NCBI RefSeq assembly: GCF_000247815.1
Contig: NC_021674.1
Coordinates: 31,587,453-31,651,452 of the forward strand
DNA length: 64,000 bases
From: Ficedula albicollis
Taxonomy: Eukaryota > Chordata > Aves > Passeriformes > Muscicapidae
Direction: 5' to 3'
Shown here: in pieces, positions 1 to 11,400 of the stretch
How the letters are laid out: the number at the start of each line of letters is the position of its first letter
How positions within the stretch are numbered: position 1 is the stretch's first letter
The notes under the pieces: model-generated
What the model saw: only the letters and a program-made list of their open reading frames with translations
Told to the model about the DNA's origin: nothing
Database searches by the model: none
Program-made: the position numbers and the translations under genes

Positions 1-770
1 TGCTGGCAAACAGGATAAAACTATCCAGGATGGTTTATAGCTTGCTGCTCCTGTCCTGAAGGCACCAAAGCATGTCCAGCTCTAAAGCATTGCAGGATTA
101 AGACCAAAACAGTCAGCTTCATCCCAGAAGACTGCTACCTATTTTACCCTGACCACCACTGGTGGTGCCTAGGCTAAGATGGAAGGTGACCCCACAAGAG
201 ATGCACACATCTGCCCAAAGAACGGAGGCAGAGTGGGGTAGAAAGAGTCAGGATGTACCTTCCAAAACACTTTCCTCTGGAGGAAATTCATTCCTTAATA
301 GTATTCTGCACTAGAGCAAAACTAGTAACCACAGAACTGAAAATTAATTATTGATTAGTTAAGAGTGAAACGAGCGTGACTCAATGTGATTTGTTACAGG
401 CAAACAGAATAAAGTCCAAACTGCTCATACACAAACCTGAAGGTTTAAAAAGGCCAGTTTTCAAAGTGGAAAACAGTTCAGCTTTAAGCTAAATGAGATG
501 GGAGAGAAGCACAGAAAGAAATGAATAGTTATGAAACTGAATATTTTTATTGTTGCTGAAATATCATAGTTGAGAAAGAGGTGTGGTTTGGAGGGAAAAT
601 AAAGCAATAATTAAATATGTAGATGTTGATCTCTGGAATTGTGTATATGTAGATATGGGGGGAAGAGAGAAACTAGTAGCAATAATTAATGCCATTTAAT
701 TTATTGCAACTGTATAAAATTGACATGGGGAGCAGAAGCACATGAAAATATAAGTGAACAAGAGATTTCA
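1..770. other. Unique AT-rich DNA, no gene seen
   Basis: I see no long ORF, repeat family or RNA gene here. The DNA is AT-rich, with scattered poly-A stretches typical of vertebrate intergenic or intronic sequence. Confidence 0.6.
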
Positions 771-1085
771 GGGCAGTAAGACAGCTTTTTTAAGCAGAGT
801 AAAGCCAAAGGATACCAGAAACTAGTTCTAGACAATTACTTTGTGGTACTGCTAGTGAAATAATTATCTTATAATGATACAGGGAACAGGGCAGTAAGAC
901 AGCTTTTTTAAGCAGAGTAAAGCCAAAGGATACCAGAAACTAGTTCTAGACAATTACTTTGTGGTAAGGGCAGTAAGACAGTTTTTTAAGCAGAGTAAAA
1001 CCAAAGGATATCAGAAACTAGTTCTAGACAATTACTTTGTGGTACTGCTAGTGAAATAATTATCTTATAATGATACAGGGAACAG
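771..1085. repeat. Three-copy tandem duplication, about 118-bp unit
   Basis: A unit beginning GGGCAGTAAGACAG occurs at 771-888, 889-966 and 968-1085. The first and third copies are near full length and end in ATGATACAGGGAACA. The middle copy is cut off after CTTTGTGGTA, about 78 bp in. The third copy differs from the first at a few positions (for example AGTTTTTTAAG in place of AGCTTTTTTAAG), so the copies are close but not identical. There is no coding potential. It is one of many 2-3-copy local duplications in this window. Confidence 0.93.
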
Positions 1086-1449
1086 CTGTAGGCAACAAAT
1101 ATGGCTGTTATAGAGTTTGGACAGTGATGACACATATTGTCTTCCCAAAAGAGACTATGGAGTTTTTTACAAATGTAACAGAAGCAAAAGCAACCTGAAG
1201 GCAGTGATTTAGATTGAACACATACAAAACCCCCAATTTTTAAAGCACTAAAAAGTATGCTAGGAAAAGATTCCGAGAGGCTTTGATAAGTTTGGGGAAA
1301 CAGATTTCATATGCCTAGAAATATGGTGGCAGTGTTCCAATATTACCTTGAGGGAAACAGGAATGTTGGGTGGCACCACAGCAAGATACCCATAGAGCTG
1401 GTGAAGCCTCCATTCCTGAGCTTTGCCATTAGAAAGAACTAATTCAAGG
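1086..1449. other. No recognisable feature
   Basis: This lies between the tandem duplication and the CR1 remnant. It may hold a further decayed upstream part of the CR1, but I cannot recognise it. Confidence 0.45.
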
Positions 1450-2575
1450 GGATAGTGTCATTTGCATCAGTGAGTCTAGATACACAGAAAATGGACCAAC
1501 TTGGTATGATGACAGCTTCTATCAGTGAGATTACAAGTTTGCTTGACAGAAGTAAAAGGGTTGATGTAACTTATTTAACTTCTTCAGGCTGTTTTAGTTC
1601 ATGCCATAGAATGATAGAAAATATGCATGGATCTTATTAAAAGGATTAAAAACTGGATAACTAGTAGGTCTTGGGAAGTGATCCTTATAAGTGAAGAGTC
1701 ACTGATAGTTGGTGCTTTTGGCCCAGCTCATCCAAATCCAACTCAAAAAGGTGTACAAAATGACTCCTATTGAAGTCTGAAGGCAGTGTAAAGATGGAAT
1801 TATTACATTGTGAAGAGGATGTCTTTGGTTCAGAACAATACAAATTGCATGGGCTCATGCAAACACCATGTACTTTAATGCAGAAATGTATGACACAGCT
1901 GTAGCAGAAAGGAGGAGTCCTCCTACCAGAATGGGATTTCTATCCAAGCAAGCCAGAAATCTCGAGTGGACTTGGAGGTCATGGAAGTATCTGCTGGAGT
2001 GAAATACAGTGTCAAGAGTAATAAGATCCTGGGCTGCAAAACAGGAACTATTAAACAGGAAAAGGGAGGTTGCATTATGCCAGCCTCTAGCACCAAGAAA
2101 ACTGCTGCTGGAATCACTGCATGGGCAGGGAGGAGTCAGGAGGGTGCTGAGAAGAGCCAGAGGATGATTGCAGCACTGAAAAAGATGCCACGGAGAAGGG
2201 TTGCCATGATGTAGCCTGGTTTTGGATAAAGGAGAAGGTCATGGGTGATTTGCTAATGGTATATAAGAGCCTTATACTGGAGACAGGAATGCAACAAGGT
2301 TCTCCTTGGTTTAACAATTACAAATATTGAAAGAGACAGTGGGAGGAGACAATGCAAGAAAATCTTGGAGATTAGAAATGTGGCAAAAATACAAGCTCTG
2401 GTGGATTTTCTGAAAACTGGGAATATTTCTAGACACTTTTCTAGAAAAGAGTGTATTTGTCCTTAAGTGAAACAGGGACAAACTCAGGAAATTTCTTTGT
2501 CAGGTGTTATACAAATCAGATGAGATGGTCACCACAGCCCCTTCTGACCTATGTTTCTTGATCTATCATAGAAGT
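1450..2575 (+). mobile_element. Decayed CR1-type LINE fragment, old subfamily, with 3' end
   Basis: Several blocks in the right order resemble old CR1 elements known from birds, turtles and crocodilians. AAAAGGATTAAAAACTGG at 1639 corresponds to the reverse-transcriptase region. Around 1850-1900 there is the part that reads like an 'asparagine/cysteine-poor line-filling' segment of ORF2, and GGACTTGGAGGTCATGG near 1969 is typical of the ORF2 C-terminal part. The 3' untranslated end lies around 2500-2575 and contains CCCCTTCTGACCTATGTTTC. Frames are broken throughout, and pieces of the reverse-transcriptase region are missing. The 5' limit is uncertain; similarity may begin somewhat upstream. 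The assignment rests on recalled consensus similarity, not on an alignment. Confidence 0.68.
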
Positions 2576-2984
2576 TGTATTCATTGCTTGCTCTGATTGC
2601 AATAGGGATTCACACCTACCTGTTGGTCAGTGAGTGCTGTTTCTCTGCATCCAGTTGCAATTCTCTTCCTGACAGCCTTTTCCTTCTCCATTGCTGCAGA
2701 CAGAAGCAGCAGTTTGCTTCATTGCCATCCCCCTTGCTTTCCATAAGGTTCAAATTCTCTCAGGCCACTCCTGGCTCCCCCACCGCTCCATTCCTGTCCT
2801 GGGTGTCCCCAAGTCTCCACATCCCTCCAACCTTACTCCTACAGCTCAATCCTAGGAGATGTCTCTGGAAGAGGACGGGAAGATGCCCGTGCTTCTCTCT
2901 CCATGTACAGCGAGTGTGACTGCCTCAGACCTGAGTCACGGGCACTTTGGGGGTGGCTAAAGGCAACTTCTGAGCAGGAAAAGC
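2576..2984. other. Unique DNA, no gene seen
   Basis: CT-rich sequence leading into the CpG-rich patch. The 114-codon frame over it has no recognisable domain and a composition driven by the CT-rich DNA. Confidence 0.5.
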
Positions 2985-3320
2985 AGCTCTCGTGACTATC
3001 CACCCGCCCACATCGCACTCCAGGGTTATGGGAGAGCGGGGAAGGGACCCAGGGCAGAGGGCCGTGTCACGCACCGGCTTTGACACCCCGGCAGCTTTTC
3101 CCCGAGGATCGCAGCTTTTCGCGCTGCCCACACTCCCCCCTGCTGGTGGCAGCGGGCTGGGCGCTCCGAGCTGCCTGCCCCATCTCTCCCTCCGCCCGCC
3201 CTCTGCCTGCTCCAGACCCTGCGGGTAGGAGATCACGGCGGCACATACTCCAACGCCTGGCGGGTGTGTGGCATTAGATACCCCTCGGACACGTGCTTCG
3301 ACAGGGAACGAGTTTCAGCC
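2985..3320. promoter_or_regulatory. CpG-rich patch, possible small CpG island
   Basis: By eye I count about 26 CpG dinucleotides in roughly 335 bases at over 60 percent GC, in a neighbourhood where CpG is rare. This density is compatible with a CpG island, and so with a promoter or an unmethylated regulatory element. No TATA box or first exon with a clear reading frame can be assigned. A GT that could act as a splice donor follows CCTGCGG near 3225, but I do not claim an exon. Confidence 0.4.
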
Positions 3321-3994
3321 TGGGTGAGGAGTGCCTCTTTTCGGCTGATGCTACGAATTGAAAATGCCCATGAAAACACAGGCACCAGAGCCAAGGGAAG
3401 TCTCTGCCTGCAAATGCCACCATGGGAAAGACTCAGCAGCACCAAAGGAGGGTCACTGGGCAGTGTGTGAACAGGAATATCATTAATGCCTTGCATGACT
3501 CATAGCTGGAAGTGGAAGTGCAGTCCCATTACCTGTGCCCTCTGACAGGATGGTCATAACCCCAGCAGAAAGAGATCGCTAAAAATTAACTTATTACTAT
3601 TGTTGTTGTTGTTATTCCTAAGAAGCCAGATAGAGGACCCAAGGGAATTGCCTGTCCCCTCCTGACAGCCATCCTCTGAAGACAGGACTTTTCTGCTGAG
3701 GATAGGGATTAAGGAGAAAAATGAGTCAAGATTTCAGTTTCTGAGATAGCTGGTAATAATTAACGTGCAGCTAATGGAGGGGCATGTTAGTTGGGCTTTC
3801 CAGAGAATGTATTCTAGCTGCGAGAAGATAGAAAAATTCCAGAGTGAAATGCAACTGGCCTTGCACCTCATATTTCTTGTGGTCCCCAGATCCCATCAGG
3901 CCATTAGAAGGTCTGACCCTGAGCACGCTGAAGCTACTCTGAGCATTTTCTTTGCGTGTAGAGAACTTTGTGGGAAGGCTGCTAAACTCCAAAG
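3321..3994. other. Unique DNA with a short TTG microsatellite
   Basis: No gene is seen. A short TTG-repeat stretch lies at about 3599-3615. ORFs on both strands at 3765-3998 overlap each other and have no recognisable domain. Confidence 0.5.
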
Positions 3995-4140
3995 ATGAAA
4001 AACAGGATTATTACTCCAGTTGGAGAAAACTGAGGCTCAAGAAACACATGGAATAACCCCATCTCTCTGGCAATATCTTTTTGCCAAAGTAAGACTGCAA
4101 CTCTTGCTGAAGTTCCCCCTCTACCCCAATCTACTCTCTG
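3995..4140. repeat. MIR/L2-like remnant
   Basis: The stretch containing GGAGAAAACTGAGGCTCAAG near 4023 resembles the conserved 3' part of MIR/L2 elements (the 'gaggaaactgaggcacagag' type of block, here diverged). It is followed by sequence like the usual 'accacatagcaagt' continuation. Low-copy ancient SINE remnants of this kind are expected in bird genomes. No alignment was possible. Confidence 0.4.
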
Positions 4141-4263
4141 TTTCAGAATTTGGTTCATGAGGAAAAATGCATCTCAGGCTTTTGCACAAAAGGACCTTGA
4201 TATGCCTACCAACACAACAGGCCACTGTGTGACCTTGTCTGTGGGCTGCACATCACCACAAAA

Positions 4264-4385
4264 CCACTCTGAATAAAGCAGTAAGGGAGCCCAGACCTTG
4301 CTGTAAAAGGGACAGAACAGCCTACCACTCTGAATAAAGCAGTAAGGGAGCACAGACCTTGCTGTAAAAGGGACAGAACAGCCTC
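4264..4385. repeat. Two-copy tandem duplication, 61-bp unit
   Basis: A unit starting CCACTCTGAATAAAGCAG occurs at 4264 and again at 4325. The copies differ at about one position (GAGCCCAGACC versus GAGCACAGACC). Nothing suggests a gene. Confidence 0.93.
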
Positions 4386-4687
4386 ACCAGCAATAGGTTA
4401 AGCTTTTATTATATCTCTGGACTATCTGGTAAGGAATCCAGCACTGATTTCTTCTGTTAGCTCTCAAAACACTACAGTTTTCAAGCAGGGAAGTGAGGAG
4501 CAACTTTTCCCAACCACTAGGACTAAGCACATTTATATACAAAGAGTAAAAAACACCATCAATTTGTGTTATTGTTTACTATTATATATGCAGCAGGAAT
4601 AGCTCAAGATAGCATAAGAAAAAACACTCATGCAAACATATAGATTCTAAGGTATTTATGAGTGAGGAAGGACAGATAAGGTGGTGT

Positions 4688-4899
4688 AGGAAGAAAAGAA
4701 AAAGAGAAATTTTGCCCAAGTCAGTCGGGAGGCTGAGGAAGACATGAATTTGAATGAGATAGGAAGAAAAGAAAAAGAGAAAATTTGCCCAAGGCAGTCG
4801 GGAGGCTGAGGAAGACATGAATTTGAGTAGGAAGAAAAGAAAAAGAGAAATTTTGCCCAAGTCAGTCGGGAGGCTGAGGAAGACATGAATTTGAATGAG
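4688..4899. repeat. Three-copy tandem duplication, 68-72-bp unit
   Basis: Units start TAGGAAGAAAAGAAAAAGAG at 4688, 4760 and 4828. Each contains GCAGTCGGGAGGCTGAGGAA or the GTCAGTCGGG variant, followed by GACATGAATTTGA. The middle unit lacks the final ATGA. The 126-codon minus-strand frame over this block is just the repeat being translated three times. Confidence 0.93.
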
Positions 4900-6584
4900 A
4901 AAGTTTTGAACACCAGATGATCTCCAAAGAATATTAGTATTTCTCCTCTCCTTCATAAACACAGAACAGGGAATGGGGAAAAAAGATGCTGAAATCTTAA
5001 CTCACATTACAGCATATTAAAAAAAAGTCTCACTCCATGCAATTACTTGCAGCTCTGTACAGGCAAAGACTCACATGGGAGAGAGGACTGAAGGTCCATT
5101 AGTAATCACAAACCCCAATCTCCTGTAATTACCATCCAACCTTTAAACAAAAAGTCTTCACAATTTGCCAGCCATAACCGTAATTCTATTGTCTTGCTCC
5201 TGGGTCCCTTGGCTCACTGTTGCAAGACCATTCATGCAGAACGCCAGGTTATAATTGTGATAGCTGGTGGAGACAAAGAGAAAGTCCACCAGGGAAAGAT
5301 AAATATTGTTCTATAAAGATCACCAACCAAATCTACTCAAATTCCAGAAGATAAGAATCGTTAATAATTTCCTGCTCAAAGTGGTCAGCCCTGGCCTCCC
5401 CTGCAACCTCTTGTTCCCATGAAGCTAACATTTTTGAATAATAATTTTTTTAAAAAAAATTACCCAAAACTAAAGCAGTTTTCCTCTGGGTAAAACTTCT
5501 GTCCCTGATTTAGCCAATGTTGGCTTTCAGCCATCAGACTTTTTTCTTCTCTAGTGGGTCATACAGTTCATTTGGAGAAATGCAGCTATATCTGAAATAC
5601 TCACACATTTTATTTTAAGCAAAACACAGTTTCTATCCACCTCCAAAAGACATAAGTATTCAGTAAGTAATAGCTACCCATTCATTTTACCAGAGTGAAA
5701 ACTTTTTCACATGCTCCTGAAGAACAAAATAACAATAAATGAACTTTCAAGTAAATTCTGTTTTTTAAGGGCTGATGAAACACTTTGACTGCAAATATGC
5801 AGAATCACTCTCTGGAAATGTTATTTACCTGTGGACTCAGCACTTTCAGACTCTCTCTCAAACTCCAATAGCTAGAAGTTTATAACTCTGGTGTTATTTT
5901 CAAGCGTTTCCAAGACCCTTTTGGTTTGGTAGTATATTCTCTTCAGTTAGAGAAAATAATTTGCAAGAGCTGCTTTCTGGCTCTTCCGGTTCAGCAGAGC
6001 AGCTGCAGAAGTGATTTTCCTCCTAAGAAAACCTGTAAACTCTCTGCACCCCAGAGCAGGGAAAACAGAACCAGTCAATACTAGAACAGCATCGTGTCAT
6101 GGTCTGCAAAATATCTGTAGCTGTGACCACTCCTTATGTCAGAGCTGAGCTGCCTGTGCCTGCTTTGTGCTTCTTACTCTCAAAACTCCCATCCAGGGCA
6201 TTTCCCTTTGTGCTATCCCCACAGGAACCATCCAGCTATGAGAGACAAACTGGTTCTGCTCACCAGAAATGTGGCATTTTGCTTATTGCCATGCACCAGG
6301 GAGAATTGGGAACCAAATCCGAGGGAGGGCTTGCGTGGTGGGCATTGGAGGTCAGTAAGTTATCGCTTTATTTGTAAACATGAGAAAACTTCATCTGGAG
6401 TCAATAAAAACACGGAGTCCCGTGGGGCTGTTCTCCTGGGTCAAAAGCAATAAATTCAAAGAGCTCATCCGTACAGAGAAGGGAAATTGGCTAAGAACAG
6501 CAGCATAGCAATATGCTACACTGTATATCTACAGGCCCTTTGATCCCTGGATATTTACAAATATTAATGAGTCATGCTTCTCAA
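4900..6584. other. Unique AT-rich DNA, no gene seen
   Basis: No repeat family or coding region was recognised. The overlapping plus-strand frames at 6099-6453 look random. Confidence 0.5.
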
Positions 6585-6720
6585 GCACCTTTCTGGAAGG
6601 TATCATTAGACCATTTTCCAGATGGGGAAACCCACAGGAGAAAGAAGTGATCCTTCCACAGCCACACAGAGCGTCTGTGACACAGCCAAAAGAAGAAACC
6701 AGATATTCTTGCTTCCAGTC
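6585..6720 (-). repeat. MIR/L2-like remnant
   Basis: CATTTTCCAGATGGGGAAAC near 6612, followed by a block like 'agtgatccttccacagccacacagagcg', resembles the order seen in MIR/L2 3' regions (a near-'attttacagatggggaaactgaggcacagag' block, then 'acttgcccaaggtcacacag'). Copies in this written order are antisense to the MIR consensus. Diverged and recognised by eye only. Confidence 0.5.
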
Positions 6721-8140
6721 CTTTGTTTTTAATTATAGCAACATTCTTCCTCTCATATTTTATGCTGTATTTTATAACAAGTCATGTATGAATACACCTA
6801 TGTGAGGACATTTGTTGCTGGTTTATTTTCCACCAGTCACACTAGTATTTTACTCCTTGCACTAAATGAATTTTAACTGGCTCTATTACAGCAGAAAGCT
6901 CAGTAATAAATATATACTGTGGTCACACAGAGGGCGTTGCTCACAAAAAATAGTAATTGCCTTTACAAGCAGCAACTGGAACAGATGCATCTTAAATTTC
7001 CAAGAAGGAAATTTTAAGAAAAGAAAAATGCACTATGCGTATGAGTGAGCACAAAATAATGTGTTGTGCTGCCATGGTCAAGTTCAGCAACTCTAAAGCT
7101 GCAGTACCTAAGGGACCAAATTTAAAGAGATATAATTCAGTATCTATTGGTTTGATGGAAGAGTGGGGGTAGAAAAGAAAGAAATTTGAAAATTGTCAAG
7201 TATTCTCAAGTATGTGAGAAAACAGCTATCTGTAGGGTCTTTTGTTCTGGGGGATCTGATAAAAAAGCAGTCTTCTTTGGTGACACTCCACCTAGGATTG
7301 CTCTTTTGCTCCTATTGTGGAAAAACAGTACAGTTGCCACTGAATGAGCTAAGCTATAGTGGGTCTGTTTTCTTCTCCAACATCGAAGCATTATATTTTT
7401 CTTTTAATTTTTTTCCTTTTCAGAATGTTTTCTTTTTTTCCCCCTCTCTTTGTTCTTTCCCCCCAAAACGTTTAGACCCTTTGCATATAATAGGTCATGT
7501 TTTAAAGCCAGAGCACTATCATAGAATTTAGGCTAATAGGACTATGTAACTTCATTCACATACAGGGCCAGTACTTATTAGCTCATTCCTATAAACCATA
7601 TCAAAACATTCAGATCCTCCTGGCTCCTCCCTCTGAAATTACAAATTCTTCCCACCAATTCCATAGATAAGGGGATGAGCCAGGCCTCCACATCCATTCT
7701 GATTCTTACTGGCCTTGAAGTGGTGTGGAAATTTGATTGCTTTATCATTTTCTTCCTGGATTTCTCTTCAGACTCACTCTTCTCTGCACTTTCCCTCATA
7801 TGGGTGTTTGTCCTTACAAGACAACATAGTAATTGCTCTGGATTTTACCAGGGGACATTTTGCTTGTGGGATAAACCTTCCAGATGTTGGCATTTACATC
7901 AGAGCTAGACGTCTAGACAAACTTTAACAGTCAGCAGAGAGAAGCAGGCATTCTGGGACATGGGTAATCTCATTTTAAGGTAGATGTTGAAAAGCTCTCA
8001 GATGAACCAAGTCCTGGAAGTGCCTATCTCCCTCCATTGGCTATAAAGATTGCCTGGAGCAGAAGCTCAAACATAAACATCAAAAGTTAAGGGAGATGAA
8101 AGTGCATGATCCTCAAAGTGCCTAATAGAAAGGCACTTTC
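6721..8140. other. Unique DNA, no gene seen
   Basis: Only short overlapping frames without recognisable domains. Poly-T-rich sequence lies around 7400-7460. Confidence 0.5.
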
Positions 8141-8145
8141 AGTAG

Positions 8146-8442
8146 TCACCGGGCTTTGGGTCTTTGTAGTGCATGAAGTAATATCTCTGTGTTTTCCATG
8201 ATGGGATCAAATAGCAACAGCAAAGAAGGAAGAGTACTTTCTATGAAGGAATCATGACCCTTTAGCCCTTTTTTGAGGTATCTTCTCACATGCCTGAAGA
8301 CAGCCTCAGCCTCAAACCCAGCAACTTCAGTTTGAGTATTTCTGCTGCCATCAATGGAACCAAATTGCCTCATCTCAGCAAGAGGAAGAGTGACTTTACA
8401 GCACACTTCATTTAAGGGAAGAGCTCCTTGTCTGACGTCACT
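8146..8442 (-). pseudogene. Protein-like open frame, unidentified (exon or pseudogene candidate)
   Basis: On the minus strand one frame stays open for roughly 97 codons, from just after an in-frame TGA near 8447 down to a stop at 8146. The conceptual peptide has a natural-looking composition, with a basic stretch (RHVRRYLKKGLKGHD) followed by a leucine-rich hydrophobic stretch (LPSLLLLFDP). This resembles a helical folded segment more than random DNA. I do not recognise the family. The only in-frame ATG near the N-terminal part is internal (the EMRQF segment), so it does not look like a complete gene. It could be an internal exon (there is a weak CAG acceptor near 8440 and a GTGACT donor-like site just before the stop), a fragment of a processed pseudogene, or chance. 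Confidence 0.22.
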
Positions 8443-8460
8443 GAGCAGATGCAGTTTTCA

Positions 8461-11400
8461 TAATGCCAGCTCATACGTCCCCAAAGTAATGTGAGGCAAA
8501 ATACTTCATTGTCTCTAAACTTATATCAAAACTGTATCAACTCAGTAGCCTTCATTAGCACAGCATGCACCTTATCATTTTGTCCATCTCATGAGACGAG
8601 GCCACACTCAGACTCCCCCAAGGGTAGACATTGCAGTTACTATCTGCACTGATGATGCAGACCAGAAATCCTGGATAGCAGACTTTTAATCTACCTTGTA
8701 ATCACAAAATACTCTCGTATTTAGACACTAGAGTATTTGCAATGCCCATATTATGGTAGGTGGTAGAATGAAGCTCAAAAGCCTTGACACCCTCTTCTCC
8801 AAATCAACCGTTTCTTCATGTTTTTCATATGAGAAAACAGATAAGCACTGGTGCATATTCCTATTTTTTCCTTTCTTTATTAGCAGAGCCTGACTGTCAC
8901 TTTATTAATATTCTTTTCTAAATTTAGCTACATTCACACAATGTCAGCATCTCAACAAGACTATTACACACACCAATATCACTTCATAACTGCAAAGCCT
9001 GGTTTGTTGTGGGGAGTCTTGCTGCCCAAAAGCAAGTTTTCCAAAAGTACCTGAGCAAAGAGAAAGATTTTTATGAGTTTCATGCTCCAAACAACCTTCT
9101 TAATAATGTGGAAGTGTCAGGGAGATTTTGTAGATGAGAATGATCTGCTCTAGAAGTATTCAACACTGCTTTAATTTAATTTGTGTCAAGGGCCTAGTGG
9201 AGTTCAAAAAGCTATCCACAGTTCTAGTTCTTCTGCCATGCAGTCAACTGCTAAGGAGTAATTTCCCCGTACTCTCTCTTTTTGTTATGAACTAGGATTG
9301 TTTTTCTCAGTTTTGTTTTTCTTGTTCTCTAGGAACACTTATTGGCAGAAGTGTCTTTATTTCTTAGAAGTTCATCAGCTCTTGCCATCTGTTTCTCCCA
9401 TGATGTCACTGCTGTCACTTTTGCCTCATCGCTATTTCCACGGCAATCAATCAGAATTGGATGCCTCAAATGTCTGACTTCCACTGGGAATTAAAAACCA
9501 GAGCAGAAAGGATATGAAGAAAAAAAGAAAAGGATAATGGGAATCAAAACCAAGGAAAAACAACTGCTCAAAATCTCTGAATGCATCTAAATGTGACTCT
9601 TCTGCTAAATTCCTGAATTACGGCATCATATTTTAAGAATGTTTTAAATTTTGCCTCCAAAGAAAACCTGCATGAATTCATAGACTTTAAGAGATAGATA
9701 TTTAACAATGTTTTCATAGCATTTTAAAAGGAGTGATTTCTTTTTATTTTCATACTCAGACTCCTATAACCTGAACATCAAGACACGGTGTGAGAACTAT
9801 TGGCACTTCCTACATCATAAGAAAGAGAAAATCATGTTGACTTTTAAGTAGAAGAACTAATTTCTTTTTCTTAATATTGACTCCTAATAAAAATAGGAAA
9901 AGAATAGTGTTTTTGTTAACAACCACTCTGTAAATTTAGATAGGAGACATCTGTAGGTTCTGAAACATATATCAAAATCAAGGAAAATGCCAATGCAAAA
10001 ACTTTTTTGTTTCTTTCTGAGAAACAGCAAACTTTCTCCTGTTCCCATTTTACTTTCTTGTCCTGATTACACAATGTCAACAAACAAACAAAGCCATAAA
10101 CCCATCTGTATTTTCACTTGGCAGGGCACCTGTAGCATGTGCTTGCTCTTACATAAAACAGAGCTTTTTAGCCAGTTTTATTGCTCTCTCCAGTATCAAG
10201 ATGCCCACAACATTCCAGCCAGGAGCTCTCCACTGCTTCTGGGGTTGTAACCATGCCAGAAATACCACTGCAAAAAGCAAGGCTTCCTTTCCATATAGAA
10301 GAAATAATATTTTTCACAGATCCCCAGCTTGCACAAGTTAGTGTGACCACAGGCTTCTTCCTCAGCCCCCTGTAGTGTCCATCATGATGAAAGCTTTTGG
10401 AAACGCTTTGTGCGCTACACTTCCTGGAGGCGACGGGAGGGCTCAGTGTGGCGTTCTGCAACCTGAGCATCCATCTAAGCAGCCGTGTTCCTCATGGAGT
10501 CCCAGCGCTGCCTGGGCTGCATATCTGTGCTAGCAATTACTGCAAAGGGCTGCAGCTGAGCCTCATCTCAACACAGCTGAAGCCCAAGCACTGCCAAGAA
10601 CAGAGTGTGTTCGGCGCTGTTTTAAGAAGTATGGCTTGCCTTCCTAGGCTGGAGCTTTTCTTGTTCTCATTACCTCTCTAGAGTGCCAGAGTCCTTGAGG
10701 TAAGCAAGAGACCCTTCTCCTTCCTTGCTCACAGTGAAAACTGCTTGCCTCCATTTGGAACGTCTTTTAGCTAGAAATTATCCCCTCTAGGTGTTTGTCT
10801 GCAGCCTGGGACATCCCAGAGCATATATCCCATATGACTATCCAATGGTCTCCAGAAAGAATATTCCTTTTTTGCTTGTGGAGACATCTCTCGCTACATC
10901 CCCAGTTTCATCTTCAGGTTGTTTCATTTATCTTTGATTTTATCCTTTCACCATCCCAGAAGAAGATTCCTATTCTCTACATCTCGTATTTGGAGATGGT
11001 GGAGATTGAATGAGTACAAAGCTTTTCTTATGGATTATGTGTCTGTCTCGCTAGTAGCATGCCAATTTTGATGCATCAGTACAAAGAGGCTCTTCTGAAT
11101 GGATGTTGTTTGTTTTTTTTTTAAGTGAGGGAGAGAGGCTGTGGTGGAGCAATTTTTGTGCTTGGTGGTTGGCTAGTGTAAGCCAAGCAGAGATAAAGGA
11201 GGATGTATTGTCACTGCAGAGCCATCATAACCCCTCCAGGTGGCCCCTCCCAGGAGTTCCATGTTCCCCTTGTACCGTTTCAAGCAAGAGCCCATCAGTG
11301 CCGTCTTCTTCAAACATTACCTGAGGGTAACTGATCCTTTTCGGTAGTTATGAATAAACACACAAGTTCTGAAGGTTGAATCAAAGAAGGCTTCAGTAAT

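Noticed and set aside
4582..4962. 126-codon minus frame with repeated hydrophobic motif
   Set aside because: The repetition is the 68-72-bp tandem duplication translated; not a repeat protein.
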